This document shows positions 11,701 to 23,146 of a stretch of 64,000 nucleotides of DNA, in pieces (the stretch's first letter is position 1; each line of letters begins with the position of its first letter). The stretch comes from Narthecium ossifragum (Eukaryota > Streptophyta > Magnoliopsida > Dioscoreales > Nartheciaceae), in contig OY986971.1 in the NCBI GenBank assembly GCA_963920575.1, positions 3,100,001 to 3,164,000 of the forward strand, in the 5' to 3' direction. The position numbers and the translations under genes are program-made. A model generated the notes under the pieces. The model was not told the origin of the DNA, ran no database searches, and worked only from the letters and a program-made list of their open reading frames with translations.

Positions 11701-13450
11701 GCTGTCGCACATAAGTGTAACTCCATATCTGTCCCCTTGTTTCTTGAAGCCACTGATATATTCTCGCATTTCAATGATCTCCTCTTGTAGATACTTGTCG
11801 GCTATTTCTTTATGTGGGAGGCTCAATCCCAGGCCCATGCTTTTGTATAGTGTTTATCATGGACCGAAAGAATGTGTTAGCTGCAAAAAAAGGAGGAATG
11901 TGAGAAATGAAACCACCGGGCTATGTTGCGACCGATTTCCCTCTTCTTGTCCCCCTTCCAATCGTTGATTCGTCTCTGCCTGGAGTCTTGGCTCGGGTAT
12001 GCATTAGGATCCATGTCCCTAATATCGACTGATCTCTTGTCCCCTCCACCTCTCCTCATTGATCCAAACCTATTGAGGATCGACGAACCTTTGCTTTGTT
12101 TCCGAGGAGGCGAACAACCTGAGGCAGAGGCGCTATGGGCTCCAGAACCGGTCTCATATGTTGAAGGTCCAAAACGTGCTCTGTGCCTCTGAACCTCCTC
12201 CGCGTCCCACTGTTCCTGAAGGGATGCCTCGATACCAGCGCACAATAGTGGATCATTCTCGTACAGATCACGAATCGAGTATTCAGCCGCTTGTCTGTTT
12301 ATGTTCGCCTTCATGTTCTTCATAGCCTTTTCCGCCTCTTTTACCCTATCAAGTTTGGCTCTCAAGCTTTGCCTGACCTCTTGGGGCACTTTTGAACATT
12401 TTGCCACGTTTGAGTCATTACCGGCTATATGCGCCGGCTATATGTGCCTTCAGCCGGCTGACACCACCTCCTTTGCCTACCATACCACAAAATTTACATG
12501 CCCATCCAAATCTTGTTCCGGGAAGAGGATCCCCATACTGCCACCCAATATCCTCTTCACGTGGTTTCGAACGTATTTAACTGAAATAATATAATATATT
12601 AAATTATTAATACTCCAACTTAATAGGTTAACTTAGTGCAGGTGGTGGATTGGTTTATATTATTACAAGGATTATTAAAATATAACTAAATTAACAAAGA
12701 TCATTAAAATATAAATAAATGAAGTAATTAACAAGGATCATTGTTATAAACTTTATAACAATGATCATTAAAAAAGAAATAAACTAATAAACTTAGGTTA
12801 CTCACCTACCTAGTCTTTATAAGAGCCGTGGTGATGGGTTTAAGGCACAAACCCTCGCGGCCTCGCCCCTTCTCGCTTGATGCCCGTCCCGGATGCCTCG
12901 ATGCTGCGGTAGAGAGGAGATCGCCATGGAGAGGAGGAGATCGCCGCAGTGGAGGCGTCGTGGAAGATTGGAGAGGTGAGGAGGAGATCGCAGTGGAGGC
13001 TGGAGAGGAGGAGATCGCAGGCTCGCAGCCGTATGAGGAGGAGATCACGGTGGAGAGGTGAGGAGGAGATCGTCGTGAGAGGAGGCGATCAAGAGATGGC
13101 AGCGCTGTAGCGGTCCAGGTAAGTCTCCTTCCTCTGTTCCTCCTCTCTCCTCTCTGTTTTTACTTTTTACCCTTTTCCCCTTTCCCCTCTTCTTCTTCAC
13201 ATCACAGGTTTCCCCTATCTCTGCTTCCCCCTCCGTTATCTCTCTTCTCCCTCTTATAACCCAGTTGGCCGACCGGCACCACCCCGTTGCCGACCGGCAA
13301 TAGCGGGTATCGACCGGCAACCGACGGTGCCGGTTGACAAGCGTGCAAAGGTGGTTGTGCCAGTGCTGGGGGCAAAGTCGGTGACGCTAGCCCACCAGCA
13401 CGATACTTGTCGGCCGGCACCAAAGGTGCCGATCGGCTCGGGAATCCTTG
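8798..13450 (-). mobile_element. hAT-superfamily DNA transposon, structurally complete, transposase broken
   Basis: The 4653-bp element is bounded by short inverted repeats: the left end starts CAAGGATTGCGCCGAGCC and the right end, read inward, starts CAAGGATTCCCGAGCC. Both sides carry the same 8-bp duplication GTCTAGAG. Subterminal regions are full of GGCACG/CCGTGCC and CCGACCGGC words. The transposase lies on the minus strand, 5' end to the right. The 12900-13100 stretch, before the coding part, holds imperfect repeats of a GAGGAGGAGATCGC word. The element sits 209 bp past the last SYD-like exon, so it probably landed in an intron. Confidence 0.9.
9136..12570 (-). pseudogene. hAT transposase (BED finger, DUF659-type core, hAT dimerisation domain), disrupted
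   Basis: Reading leftward: an N-terminal BED zinc finger near 12450-12560 (WACKFCGMV, SRLKAHIAG), a linker, a DUF659-like core with LMCDSWIGPTRMSIINF (about 11720) and IVTDNGANF (11410-11442), then the C-terminal dimerisation region with AIRILSQT and GCERNWSTF followed by RLEKLVHVHYNMRLR (10250-10420). The tail is rich in S, Y and Q. An intron at about 11443-11531 joins VVH to IVTDNG. Two lesions are visible: a 13-bp tandem duplication inside the BED finger (12421-12446), which shifts the frame into a stop, and a one-base shift between SQT and SSSGCERNW near 10365. The family normally cuts and pastes hAT DNA; this copy cannot make an intact protein. Confidence 0.8.
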
Positions 13451-13458
13451 GTCTAGAG
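13451..13458. repeat. 8-bp target duplication of the hAT element, right copy
   Basis: GTCTAGAG, identical to 8790-8797. Confidence 0.9.
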
Positions 13459-13594
13459 TACGTTCATGTGCATTTTTATGGTTTTAATAACCAGATATTC
13501 TTTCAATTTGTCCGTTTTCTACCATATACCTGAGAATACTGGGTTTATTATTTGAAAGTTTGAGCAAAATTCCGTTTTATGCACATTTTTTTCT

Positions 13595-13915
13595 TTACTT
13601 AAGTTCGTTCTTACTCATTTGCCATTCTTTTATGAGGTGCTTGGATCTTTGCCTAGGCATGTCCTCATTTCTTTGTTCAGCTGCATGTTGAATTCTCTTC
13701 CCTTCCTTCACTTTGAATCGCATGGTATTCCTAATTTTCCAAGGCACCTTGGGACATTTCAAAACATTTGGGTAATCACCAGCCAAAGATTTCCATGCTT
13801 GTGGCTTGTGTCGAGCCGGGCTTTGGTAATCACAGACTGTGCCCATAGTTGGCTTCGATTTTTCTGCCATCAACATGGTTGTTGTGCTCTTGACATATAA
13901 TTGATTTAAAAGCAA
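13595..13915 (-). pseudogene. older hAT transposase N-terminal fragment
   Basis: The minus-strand translation contains LAGDYPNVLKCPKVPWKIRN and then KVKEGKRIQHAAEQR. This matches the segment that follows the BED finger in the transposase to the left (HIAGNDSNVAKCSKVP and so on). The upstream cysteines of the finger are not recognisable. It lies outside the 8798-13450 element, so it belongs to a second, more decayed copy. The identification rests on one short motif. Confidence 0.5.
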
Positions 13916-15872
13916 GTTTTATTTGCCACCTTCCTCGTTATTGGGTCATTTAGGTAGTAGTTTAACATAGGACTCAAGTGCTAAAACTTGGGTTTGGTTT
14001 TTTGCCGAATTAAATTTGTCCATGATGCTGGCAGTTTTCAATTTTATGTTTTTAGCTTTGAATAGAATAAAGATGCTGTGAAACTAGAAGCCCGAATAAA
14101 CCGTTGAGGTATCAAAGTTATTGATAGTTGAAAGTAGGGAATGATCTGAAGAGTATAAGATGCACATATATATCTATCGCAAAACATCGATGTTGTATGC
14201 AAAAAAGCAGGAAAGCCTAAAAGATGGAAGTTTGGTGCTTATTTCATAATGGTAGCAAATAACTATTGATAAATGATCAAATTTTTTTAAGGAGGTTGCT
14301 TTTGTAACTTCTTTTACAAGATAAGCATCTGTAAATCCTTGCTTGCATTGAATCATCGAGTTTCAATGCCAGAGTTTTCCCCTTAAGATCAAATAATAAG
14401 TTGATGAAAAGATTTGCCCAATATGCAATCCTGTAGTCTATATCAAGAGAATGCCTATTTTTTAGGTTCTTTAATCTCATGTTGATTCATGAGTGCTCGA
14501 ATGTGTGTGATGATTTGTTAGCTGACAAAGGACTAATATTTTCTGCTGATCAGTTTATGCTTCTACACACATTATAAGAAATAGGACTAAAACCAATCAT
14601 TTATCAACATTCTGGGAATTTCGTATAATGTTCAAGAAGCATAATTAAAATGATCTTATTGCTTGCAATCAATTACTTATAAATCTTTCAGATTGTAGTT
14701 TTCAGGTTATAATTTAACCAATCAGTTGAATTTTTCATAACTACATCAGTTTAAGTTAATGGATTCGTTTAGAGATGTGTTGACATTTAGTCTTCTTGGC
14801 TTTTATTTGATAAAAAACAGAAGGATCGCTATTGAATACTTGGCATAAAAAGATGCTGAAAATGAAATGACAAATGCCTACGTTCTTTACATTTTGTTTA
14901 CAACTAGATAAGACAGGGATGTTGGTCAGATTAACCTAAATCCAATGCTTTTCCTCTTTAAATTTCCACTGTCCTACAAATTTTTGTTTTCTGGTTCATA
15001 CCTTTACTTTTAAGCTCTCCCTAATTTCCTAATACAAAAAAACTAAATCTTAAACTACCAATATGCTGTATTTGGCTGAGGATTAAAGCTAAATCTTAGC
15101 TATACTGTCCTCACAGAGTTGTAATGTCGCTCTCATCTCAAACCTTGTACCTATTTTTGAATCTTGCCTAGCATAAGAAAGAACCTTTGGCTTCTACCAT
15201 ATTCGTTGGGTTCTTTTCCTAATCTACTTCCAATGATCATTTGTTTGATATCCTCCATTGTTTGTTGTGCCTGTCGGCACAATCCGTGCCCGTAAATACT
15301 CAGCATGGGTTCCGTGCCAAGTACATTTACCTCCTAATGGGGATCTGTGCCATTAGCCGTGGCTGAACTGAATGTCATCATCATACATGGCATCGGCATG
15401 TATTGTGCCATTTTTTGGCCAGCACGTCACATGGCACCGGCAATGTAATCCATATTATGCTCTTTTGCAATCACATTGGAACATATCTTACTTTTGGTTT
15501 TACTCCTGATAATATTTTCATCTCTCATAGCTTAATTCAAATCTTGTGAACCTCCCCTAGTGACAAATTACATTTGTCTTAATTTTTATGAATAGTGTTC
15601 GTAGAGATTTTGGGCGTACTGGTTCTTAGAAGTCAAAAAATAAATGAAATTTGGTTGTGAGAATATTTGGATATTTGCTGCCTTGCATCATTTTCATGCA
15701 AACAAAAAGAAGAATACTATCTAGATGTAGTGTTCACTTGTATTTTTATTCAACCATTTCCCTTGTGTGTTCCAATTTCCACGTGTTAGTTTGCTTAGAA
15801 ATCTGTCAAGGCTTTCAATAAAATTTTCCTATTAAGACTAATCTGTAGTCACTTAGTTAATCTAAGTTGATA
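13916..15872. other. no gene seen; GGCAC-rich hAT-like remnant near 15265-15450
   Basis: AT-rich sequence with no conserved coding segment in either direction. I looked for the expected SYD helicase-C exons here and did not find them. Between about 15265 and 15450 the words GGCAC, GTGCC and CCGTGCC recur several times, as in the hAT subterminal regions. Confidence 0.45.
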
Positions 15873-16072
15873 NNNNNNNNNNNNNNNNNNNNNNNNNNNN
15901 NNNNNNNNNNNNNNNNNNNNNNNNNNNNNNNNNNNNNNNNNNNNNNNNNNNNNNNNNNNNNNNNNNNNNNNNNNNNNNNNNNNNNNNNNNNNNNNNNNNN
16001 NNNNNNNNNNNNNNNNNNNNNNNNNNNNNNNNNNNNNNNNNNNNNNNNNNNNNNNNNNNNNNNNNNNNNNNN
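15873..16072. other. assembly gap of 200 N
   Basis: Exactly 200 unknown bases, a round number typical of a placeholder. The true length is unknown. Open frames crossing it are artefacts. Just right of it (16110-16165) TATTCTCTTTATAAG is repeated three times with a partial inverted copy, which may have caused the break. Confidence 0.98.
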
Positions 16073-17072
16073 GTCCCTTTCCTCTTTTTGATTAATATAC
16101 ATGAATGCATTATAGTATTCTCTTTATAAGTATTCTCTTTATAAAAAGAGAATTTATAAGTATTCTCTTTATAAGTTAAATTTGGGATTAGGATTTGGGC
16201 CATCAAAGGGGAAAAATGTCACGAGAAATACATAACAAATCCTAACCTCCCATAACTGCTTTAAAATGGTGTTTACCCATTAAAACATCATATTGTGGTG
16301 TACCAGTGAATAAGTTTACTAGATTTGGTGTAAACACTAATTATCTATTTTTTTTTCTCTTTTTTACTTAAAAAAGTTATTAGATAAAAGAAATAGTATC
16401 CTTGCTTTTTATTAATAATAACAATGATTCCTTTACAATCGGTTTTAATAAAAGAAATAAATTTTACGTACCATTAATCTGAAAAAAGAAAAGAAAAGAT
16501 GATAAACAAAATAAAATCCGTTTGATCGAGGCCATGTGCAACCGAGGAATTAGCTAATTGGTTTGAGATGAGTCTGCAAGAACGGAAATGGGTATATGTG
16601 AAAGAAGCAAGAGAAGGATGGCATAGCTACTTGATGTTTCCTTGTGAGGTAAATGCCGTAGCGAATGATCTTGCACGTCCGGTCAGACAGGGGATCCCTG
16701 GCGCGTTGTGGTAGCAGGGTTGGCTTCTCACTCAACATATGCTTTGATGTAGTTTGAGGTGCTTTGTATCACTTAGCCATTTGGCTCAGCTTGGAAAGAA
16801 TAAAAAAGCTACTTGATATTTCAAGTCAGGATTACATATTCAATCAACTATTCAAGAGAAGAGAAGAAACAAAAAAAAATACTTGAGTGTGATTCACGCG
16901 CTCGCAAGCTCATTTAATATCATTTGTAACCTAATGGACAAGTGGGGAAGTACTCATGCTAGTGTTTTTTAGTTGAAGAGATTAGATCATAGTTGGGGTT
17001 GTTGAGAATTTGTGACTTTTTCTTTCTATAGAGTTTGGAGTTAGACTGAACGCTTAGAGTGATATGGGACTT
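16073..17072. other. no gene seen
   Basis: AT-rich sequence. Apart from the short repeat next to the gap, I recognise nothing conserved on either strand. Confidence 0.5.
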
Positions 17073-17075
17073 TTA

Positions 17076-17434
17076 GGGCTTGTTTGATTGAGGGATAGGG
17101 AATCCCTATCATGTATTAAATCCATTTTATCCCTGTATTGTAGTCAAATATTATCTAATCCTTATTTTTATTCACTTTTATCCACATTCTTATCCCTATT
17201 TTTCAACCAATCATTACTATATTTTCTCTTCTTTTTAACCAATCACATCAACTTTATCCATGTTTTTTCACTTTTTAACCAATCACATCAACTTTATCTC
17301 TATTTTTTCAATCAAATATTACTAATTTATTACTACTTTTCAACAAAATATCATACATATCCCACTACTTATCCCAGGATACCAATCTCCATCCCCTCTA
17401 ATCCCATGATAGACTATCCCACAACCAAACACAC
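17076..17434. mobile_element. Tourist-like (PIF/Harbinger) MITE
   Basis: A 359-bp non-coding element. The left end reads GGGCTTGTTTGATTGAGGGA and the right end, read inward, GTGTGTTTGGTTGTGGGATA, an imperfect inverted pair. TTA is present at 17073-17075 and 17435-17437, the three-base target duplication of this superfamily. The interior has short tandem repeats of TTTTTAACCAATCACATCAA. A 116-codon frame inside is not a gene. Confidence 0.65.
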
Positions 17435-17437
17435 TTA

Positions 17438-18598
17438 AAGGGGATAAGTGCAATCCCCAATTAAAATTCTCCTAGGAGTTTGAATTCCAGGAATTTTAGT
17501 ACTTTCCATGCACTTTCTGTGGAAAATTACGGAGAAATGTCAATCACACACTCTACTCGACTAAACTTTGATTTAGTAGCTTCCAATAGGACTTTGGAAG
17601 TGACATGATATCTATATCAAGTCAAGCTTAAAAACTCAACTAATCGAAAATGAAAAAAAGAAAAAAGAAAAGAAATGATAGGCGAGTACTAGTCATATTA
17701 TTTAATCTAAAAGGCTCAACATATGTTTTATATTAACCCCACCATGCGAAAATCACTAAAGCAATCTCGACTTTTCAAACCATGCTTAAAACATGGGAAT
17801 TACACCTGTGAATAAACAACTGTCAACAATAGTAATTTTCATGGCCAATGCGATCGATACATGCTTACTTTATCTATCTATCGATCGATCGATCATCAAA
17901 AATGGGTCTAGCAATTCAAGAGGACAGCATCGGATTGTTAACACACGAATTCTTATTTCTGAATGATAACCACAAGACTTGACCGATCGGTGGAAAATCT
18001 TTATAAAATCATTCCATGCATGATGGAAACTCATAGAATGAATTGCCCATCAGAATCACGAACTAAACGATGTTCAAAAGATTACCCGAGTTCTTCGAAG
18101 AAGAAGCTAGCGTCAAAAGAACAGGAGTATATTATATATAGCTTGTGTTGTGTGTTTATATATATATAGCTGGACGAAACCGAGTGAGTGAGGTCTTTGG
18201 TAAGCCAAAACGTGTTGACCTCATGAGTCACCACTACTAGTGAAATTCTTTTCCGGAATGTTAAAAGGAGGAGAATGTCAAACAAATGATCGAGCGAGGA
18301 TTCTTCCTCCCACGAAAAGATGTTTTGATGAATACAGCTAGCTCACATGAGTTTTGATAGAGGCGCGCGGCAGCATCAGCGCGTTGACCTCGAACGTGAA
18401 TCATGGCGAGTATCGCCCAAGTGTTGTCTTTTGTTCATTATGATTCTGAGTAGTCAAAGCTTTAACCTTAATTTCAAGTAGCTGGTGGTAGTGATACACG
18501 TTCTGTAATCTTTAGAGAAAAGACGTATATTCTACTGGTGTCACTCTCGCGTGCGAGTCGGGTTGGATTCAATCTCCTTTCAAGTTTCCACAAATTGG
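17438..18598. other. no gene seen; small TATC/GATC microsatellite
   Basis: AT-rich sequence with no conserved coding segment. A TATC/GATC tetranucleotide tract lies at about 17869-17893. Short open frames near 17963-18285 look random. Confidence 0.45.
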
Positions 18599-18599
18599 G

Positions 18600-19207
18600 G
18601 TCTTTTTCTTTTTTCTTTTTTTTTTCGGTTACAAGATTATTATTATTTTTTTGCTTAGTTGAGCTAAACTGGTTGGGCATTACATCCAACACCCACAACA
18701 CTACTACATTACATAAAGCAAAAACCTCCCCAGCAGTCCCCATCCGAGCCCGGTGGGCAAGATCATCCACGACATCATTGGAGGCACGGGGAATATGCAT
18801 AAAAATAACACCCCTAGACTCGCACTTAAACTCCATATTCTCGTAAGAATTGATTGTAGTTCTACATCCCATACCTCTCTGCCGTTAAGGAAGTTGACTG
18901 CATTCCTCGTGCCCGATTCAACCAACATTTTGTTGATGCCTTTCGCCACTGCTAGTTCCAGCCCCGTCAAATCACCAATAGCTCTGCCTCATCACTGCAT
19001 CTGGCTAGACCTCTTTGCATGAATGTCCAATCTGGTGTCCCCCCTCCACTCCAACAGACAACTCCAATACCGACTTCAGTACTTTCAGACAACCAGGATC
19101 CATCAGTTTGGACCACCGTACAACCATGATCTCCTCTTGATGTTGTACATATCCATGATCGTGAGACCAACCCTTCCCACGCCAGAACTCCCCGGCCAGT
19201 CTTTATA
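18600..19207 (-). pseudogene. LINE 3' end with decayed RNase H domain
   Basis: On the minus strand a plant LINE-type RNase H is recognisable: VQTDGSW (first catalytic Asp), SDEAELL, GLELAVAKGINKMLVES, and the C-terminal HIPRASNDVVDDLAHRA. The three pieces lie in different frames, so at least two shifts have occurred. Beyond the stop, plus-strand T runs at 18600-18650 represent the element's poly(A)-like tail. The piece abuts, head to head, the forward LINE that starts near 19220, so it is a separate insertion. Confidence 0.7.
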
Positions 19208-19221
19208 CTCGCCACATATAA

Positions 19222-21552
19222 GGTTCCGGGCCTGATGGAATTCATGTAGACTTCTACATCACTTATTGGGGTGTTGTTGGAAATGACCTTGTCACTGTGA
19301 TCAAGGATTTCTTTCGCTTGGGGAGGCTTCCACCGACGTGGAATGAAACATTTATATCTTTTGTACCCAAATGCCGGTTTCCTACACGGGTGAAAGACTA
19401 CCGGCCCATTAGTCTTTATAATACGGGTTGCAAGATCATTACTACAATTCTTGCTTGTAGAATGGAAAAAGTTCTTGATGGCCTTATCGGTTTGGAGCAA
19501 TCGGCTTTCTTGAAAAGTCGTAACATTCATGACAACATTGATGCGGCGATGGAGATTGTTCATTCCATGAGGATCGCACCTAAGACTAAAAGTTTAATGG
19601 TCATTAAGGTGGACCTCAAGTCCGCATATGATAAGGTTAGTTGGCCTTTCCTTGAGGAGACCCTTAGAAGAATGAATTTTCCATTAAGATGGATTTCTTG
19701 GGTTATGAGTTGTGTGATTGGGCCAAGGTTTTCTTTCATCATTAATGGGAAGCTTCACGGTCAAGTTAACTCTGGGTGCGGATTGAGGCAAGGTGATCCC
19801 CTTTCTCCTTTTCTCTTTTTTGTAGTCCAAGAAGTATTATCGAGAATCCTCAAGCACCCCTCAGAAGGTTTGGAAGGCTTGAAGTTCAATGGCTCGAATT
19901 TCTCTATTTCCCATCTCCTATTTGTCGACGATTGCCTTTTTGTTTCAAAAGCTACTTGCATGGAGGCCCGAAGGTTGAAACAAATGTTAATGCAATTCAA
20001 ATCCATCTCCGGATTGGAGATGAATAAGACCAAAGCTAGTGTCCTCTTCACTCCTGGTATTGATGAGGATCATAGGAGGACGATGCTGCACATCCTCGGA
20101 ATTGGTGAAGCTAAAGGACCGTGGGTTTATCTTGGAGTCCCTCTTAGTGACAAAAGAACTTCAGTGACACATTTCTCACCTTTGGTTGACAAAATGATCT
20201 CTAAGGTGATATATTGGCAGGGTAAGCCTTTCTCTGATCCGGGGCGGCTGATACTACTTAAATATGTGCTACAGGCCATTCTGGCGTTTGTCATGGCGAC
20301 AACAAAATTACCTGTGGCGGTGATCAAGAGACTTGAGAGAATTTGTAGGGATTTCTTATGGAGGGGTCGTAAATCGGGATTTAGCACTATTGCTTGGAAA
20401 AAGGTATGTATGTCGTATGAAGCGGGTGGGCTTGGTGTTAGAGACCTAACATCTTGATAGGTGGCTTTGAAGATGAAACATATGGCCTCTTTCCTCCAGC
20501 CAACAGTTAATATATGGAAATCTCTGGCGATTGCAAAATATAAATGGAGAGAGTTGCTGCCATCTATTAGGGACTTCAAGCCTAGATCAGTCTCTCTACA
20601 CTGGAGGGACCTTTGTCTAGCTGCTGACGAGCTCCATAAAGGCCTGGTGTGCTCGCCGTGACAAACTAGTAGATTGAGTTTCCTACATGATGTTTGGCTT
20701 GGGGAGGATGCGTTGATGCGAACACCTTCTCTTTATAGTGCTAATGGCTTGGATAGAGCTGTCATTGGCGATTTTCAGATCGGGAGAGATTGGAATGAGG
20801 GTAGTTTGCTAGATTTTTGTGATGTTGAGATTGTTCGGAGGGTACAACAAGAACAGATTTTACTACATGATGAATGCCGATGGGGATATGGTAGGCTTGG
20901 TCCTGTGACCACGGCTTCAGCATATAACTTCCTTATGTTTCGGCGCATCAATGATACATATGAGAGTTGGAGAATGGTGTGGAGGCTGCCAGCTGGACCT
21001 AGGATCTGCCACTTTATTTGGTGTGTTTTCCATGGGAGGTTGCATGTGAGGGAGTTACTATGGAGATACTATGGGTCTTCAGAACGTGACTGTCCGCGAT
21101 GTGGGGAGGGGCCAGAAACAATTGGCCATGCATTAGCAGATTGTCCTGTGATCCTACGAATTTTGAGAAAGGTTTGTGGAGATCTTATAAGACTAGATGG
21201 AGGGCTTGAACACTCTCTAATAATTCTAACATCCTCCTCGAGCCAGCCTCAGATCAAGAACCTCAAATCTCTTATTAGCTACGGGCTGTGGATAGTGTGG
21301 AAAGATAGGAACTCCATAGTCTTTGATAGGGGAGGGGAGCATGAAGATGCCCTTGCTCGGAGAATACTACGCCTCTCGGAGGATTTTAGTCGGAAAAACC
21401 TTAAACCGGAGGGCCTTTCCTATCAAGAGGGTATGGTGATTCAAGTAGATGTTGCGGTGGATTTGACCTTTGACTCCGCTGTGATTGGGATGGTATGTAG
21501 CTGCTCAGGGGAGATATGGGCTTTGGGTTTTGGAGAGTTTGATGTAATGTAA
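19222..21552 (+). pseudogene. LINE reverse transcriptase / zf-RVT polyprotein with stop codons
   Basis: From GPDGIHVDFY onward the RT blocks are clear: MVIKVDLKSAYDKVSW with the first catalytic Asp, SGCGLRQGDPLSPFLF, and the FVDD form of the catalytic box (LLFVDDCLFVSK). Two adjacent stops (TGA TAG, 20455-20460) and one more (20659-20661) interrupt an otherwise continuous frame. After these comes the zinc-binding CPRCGEGPETIGHALADC and the first strand of an RNase H (IQVDVAVDLTFDSAVIGM), which is cut short. The protein family copies its own RNA into DNA at nicked target sites. This copy is dead. Confidence 0.85.
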
Positions 21553-21595
21553 TATTTGTATTCTAGCCTTCGGGCTCAACTTATCCAAAGAAAAA
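19222..21595 (+). mobile_element. 5'-truncated LINE (non-LTR retrotransposon)
   Basis: It carries reverse transcriptase, a zf-RVT zinc region and the beginning of an RNase H in one frame, then the tail AGCCTTCGGGCTCAACTTA and an A-rich run ending near 21590. The endonuclease domain is absent and the RT begins mid-domain, as in typical 5'-truncated copies. Similar CTTCGGGCT tails are found at 22256 (+) and 25210 (-). Confidence 0.85.
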
Positions 21596-22084
21596 AAAAC
21601 ATAGTTTTCCCTCCTCACGCACATAGTTTTATTTCCTCATTTATGGGGCTTTTTCCCTTCAGATAGGGTCATTTGCCCAACCACTTGAAAAAACCCAAAA
21701 TAGTATGTGACCTAAAAGTAGACCAAGACCATGAAATGAACCTAATTTGGATGCTCTCCCCTTTATTCTAGCCGGTATAATTTGAACCCGGGCATCCCTC
21801 CTATGGGTCTTCAATCTTTGAGTAGTAGGGAGAGCTTATTGTAAGTTTTGTTTTACAATAGACTCATCTTGTAACCGAAAAAGTGTCTCCATTGAGTCTC
21901 TTGCTCAGCATCTACTGATCATCATGAGGTGATTTCTATTAAGGATTTAGGGACTCTTTGGGGTATTTGATTGTCCAAAAGTAGGTGATTGCTCTTACTT
22001 TTATGGGGTGGGTGGGTGGGGGGTAATGTTTGAACCTCTCTTTTCCATCTATCAACTTTGTTGTGCATAATGGTGGCTAGATCT
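21596..22084. other. no gene seen
   Basis: Non-coding sequence between two LINE remnants. It may itself be decayed LINE sequence, but I recognise no motif in it. Confidence 0.4.
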
Positions 22085-22282
22085 ATTTGGTCGGAGGAGT
22101 TGTGCTTTGACTGGTGTTCTTTTATATTTCGAGGTTTGCCAATTATTTGACTGACTCTGTTGCGAAATGGTGCCGTCGCCTCCCAGCCCCATTGTGGTGG
22201 TCTCATGAGGATGGACATGATGCTTTGAATCATGTGTTAGGGTAATGTAATACTAGTCTTCGGGCTGAACTAATCAAAAAAA
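22085..22282 (+). mobile_element. LINE 3' fragment (RNase H tail)
   Basis: One frame reads ANYLTDSVAKWCRRLPAPLW and ends in a stop at about 22233, resembling the end of a LINE RNase H. It is followed by ACTAGTCTTCGGGCTGAACT and an A run, like the tail of the LINE at 21595. Upstream coding sequence is unrecognisable. Confidence 0.6.
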
Positions 22283-23146
22283 CTTTGTTGTGTATAATCA
22301 TGCATTAATTATGTCACCAGCTCGATCATATGATATCGCACTATGCAGAGCTAAACAGTATACAGGTCGTCTGTTTCGGCGAACTTGTCTCGTTTCGAAC
22401 CCAACCCAAATTGCAATTATCATTATTTTTTCTTCTTTGAAATAGCACACAGAAAGAAGCCCAAGCCTTTGAAATTTGAGTGCAAATCACAATAGAAATT
22501 CAGGTAATGAGTAAATGATGATTTCAGATCCTACCATTCCATCTTCCTAGTATATAGGCATCCCCTCAGTACATATATGAAATGCAGGATTCCTGCACCA
22601 GTTGTCGTTCTAACTACCGTACGTGATCTCCCAGCATTGGTTAAACAACTATACTTGGATCACTAAACTTGTCAGAAGGTGTAAAAATTTGAATCTGAGA
22701 AGCACTTGTACAGGATTCCAACTACTACAACCAAGCAATCGCCTAGCTGAATATATCAAAAAAATGAAATGTTTGAACTTGTTACACATTGGAATATATA
22801 ACAGAAAGAGCCAATGTGATTTCATGTACAGAAAGTCCAACAATTCAGCTGTTCCAAACGAAGAGTGTCCATTACAGATAGAAAAGAAGGCTCATATTAT
22901 CTTCTTCACCTTCAATCGATTGTTGAACATAGCAGCCGTTCTTCTAACTAATGAAGGTCCGTAGGAATCGTTAAGCAATTTGAGGATAATATAGTGATTC
23001 GTCAAATGTGAATGCAAAAGAAGCGATCAGAACAAACAAGTGCAGTAAGAACTTTTGAATTTAGCTCATTGGGAATAAGATATGATTTCTCCAGATGAAC
23101 GTTGGGAGATAATTTACATGATGCTGGATTGAGGTATATGAAAAAT
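22283..23146. other. no gene seen; probable 3' flank of the PPR gene
   Basis: AT-rich sequence downstream, in PPR orientation, of the PPR stop. No further coding segment was found. Confidence 0.4.

Noticed and set aside
8582..15872. Search for the missing SYD helicase-C exons
   Set aside because: No FFSTMTRL-, LRLDG- or RAHRIGQ-like coding segment was recognised on the plus strand. Only hAT-derived sequence and AT-rich filler were found.
15857..16206. Open frames across the N run
   Set aside because: Unknown bases cannot contain stops, so these frames are artefacts of the gap.
17088..17438. 116-codon plus-strand frame rich in F, L and S
   Set aside because: It lies exactly inside the Tourist-like MITE and reads its T-rich tandem repeats. 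It is not a protein gene.
18967..19563. 198-codon minus-strand frame treated as one gene
   Set aside because: Its first two thirds are antisense to the forward LINE RT. Only the last part (19207 leftward) is a real RNase H fragment.
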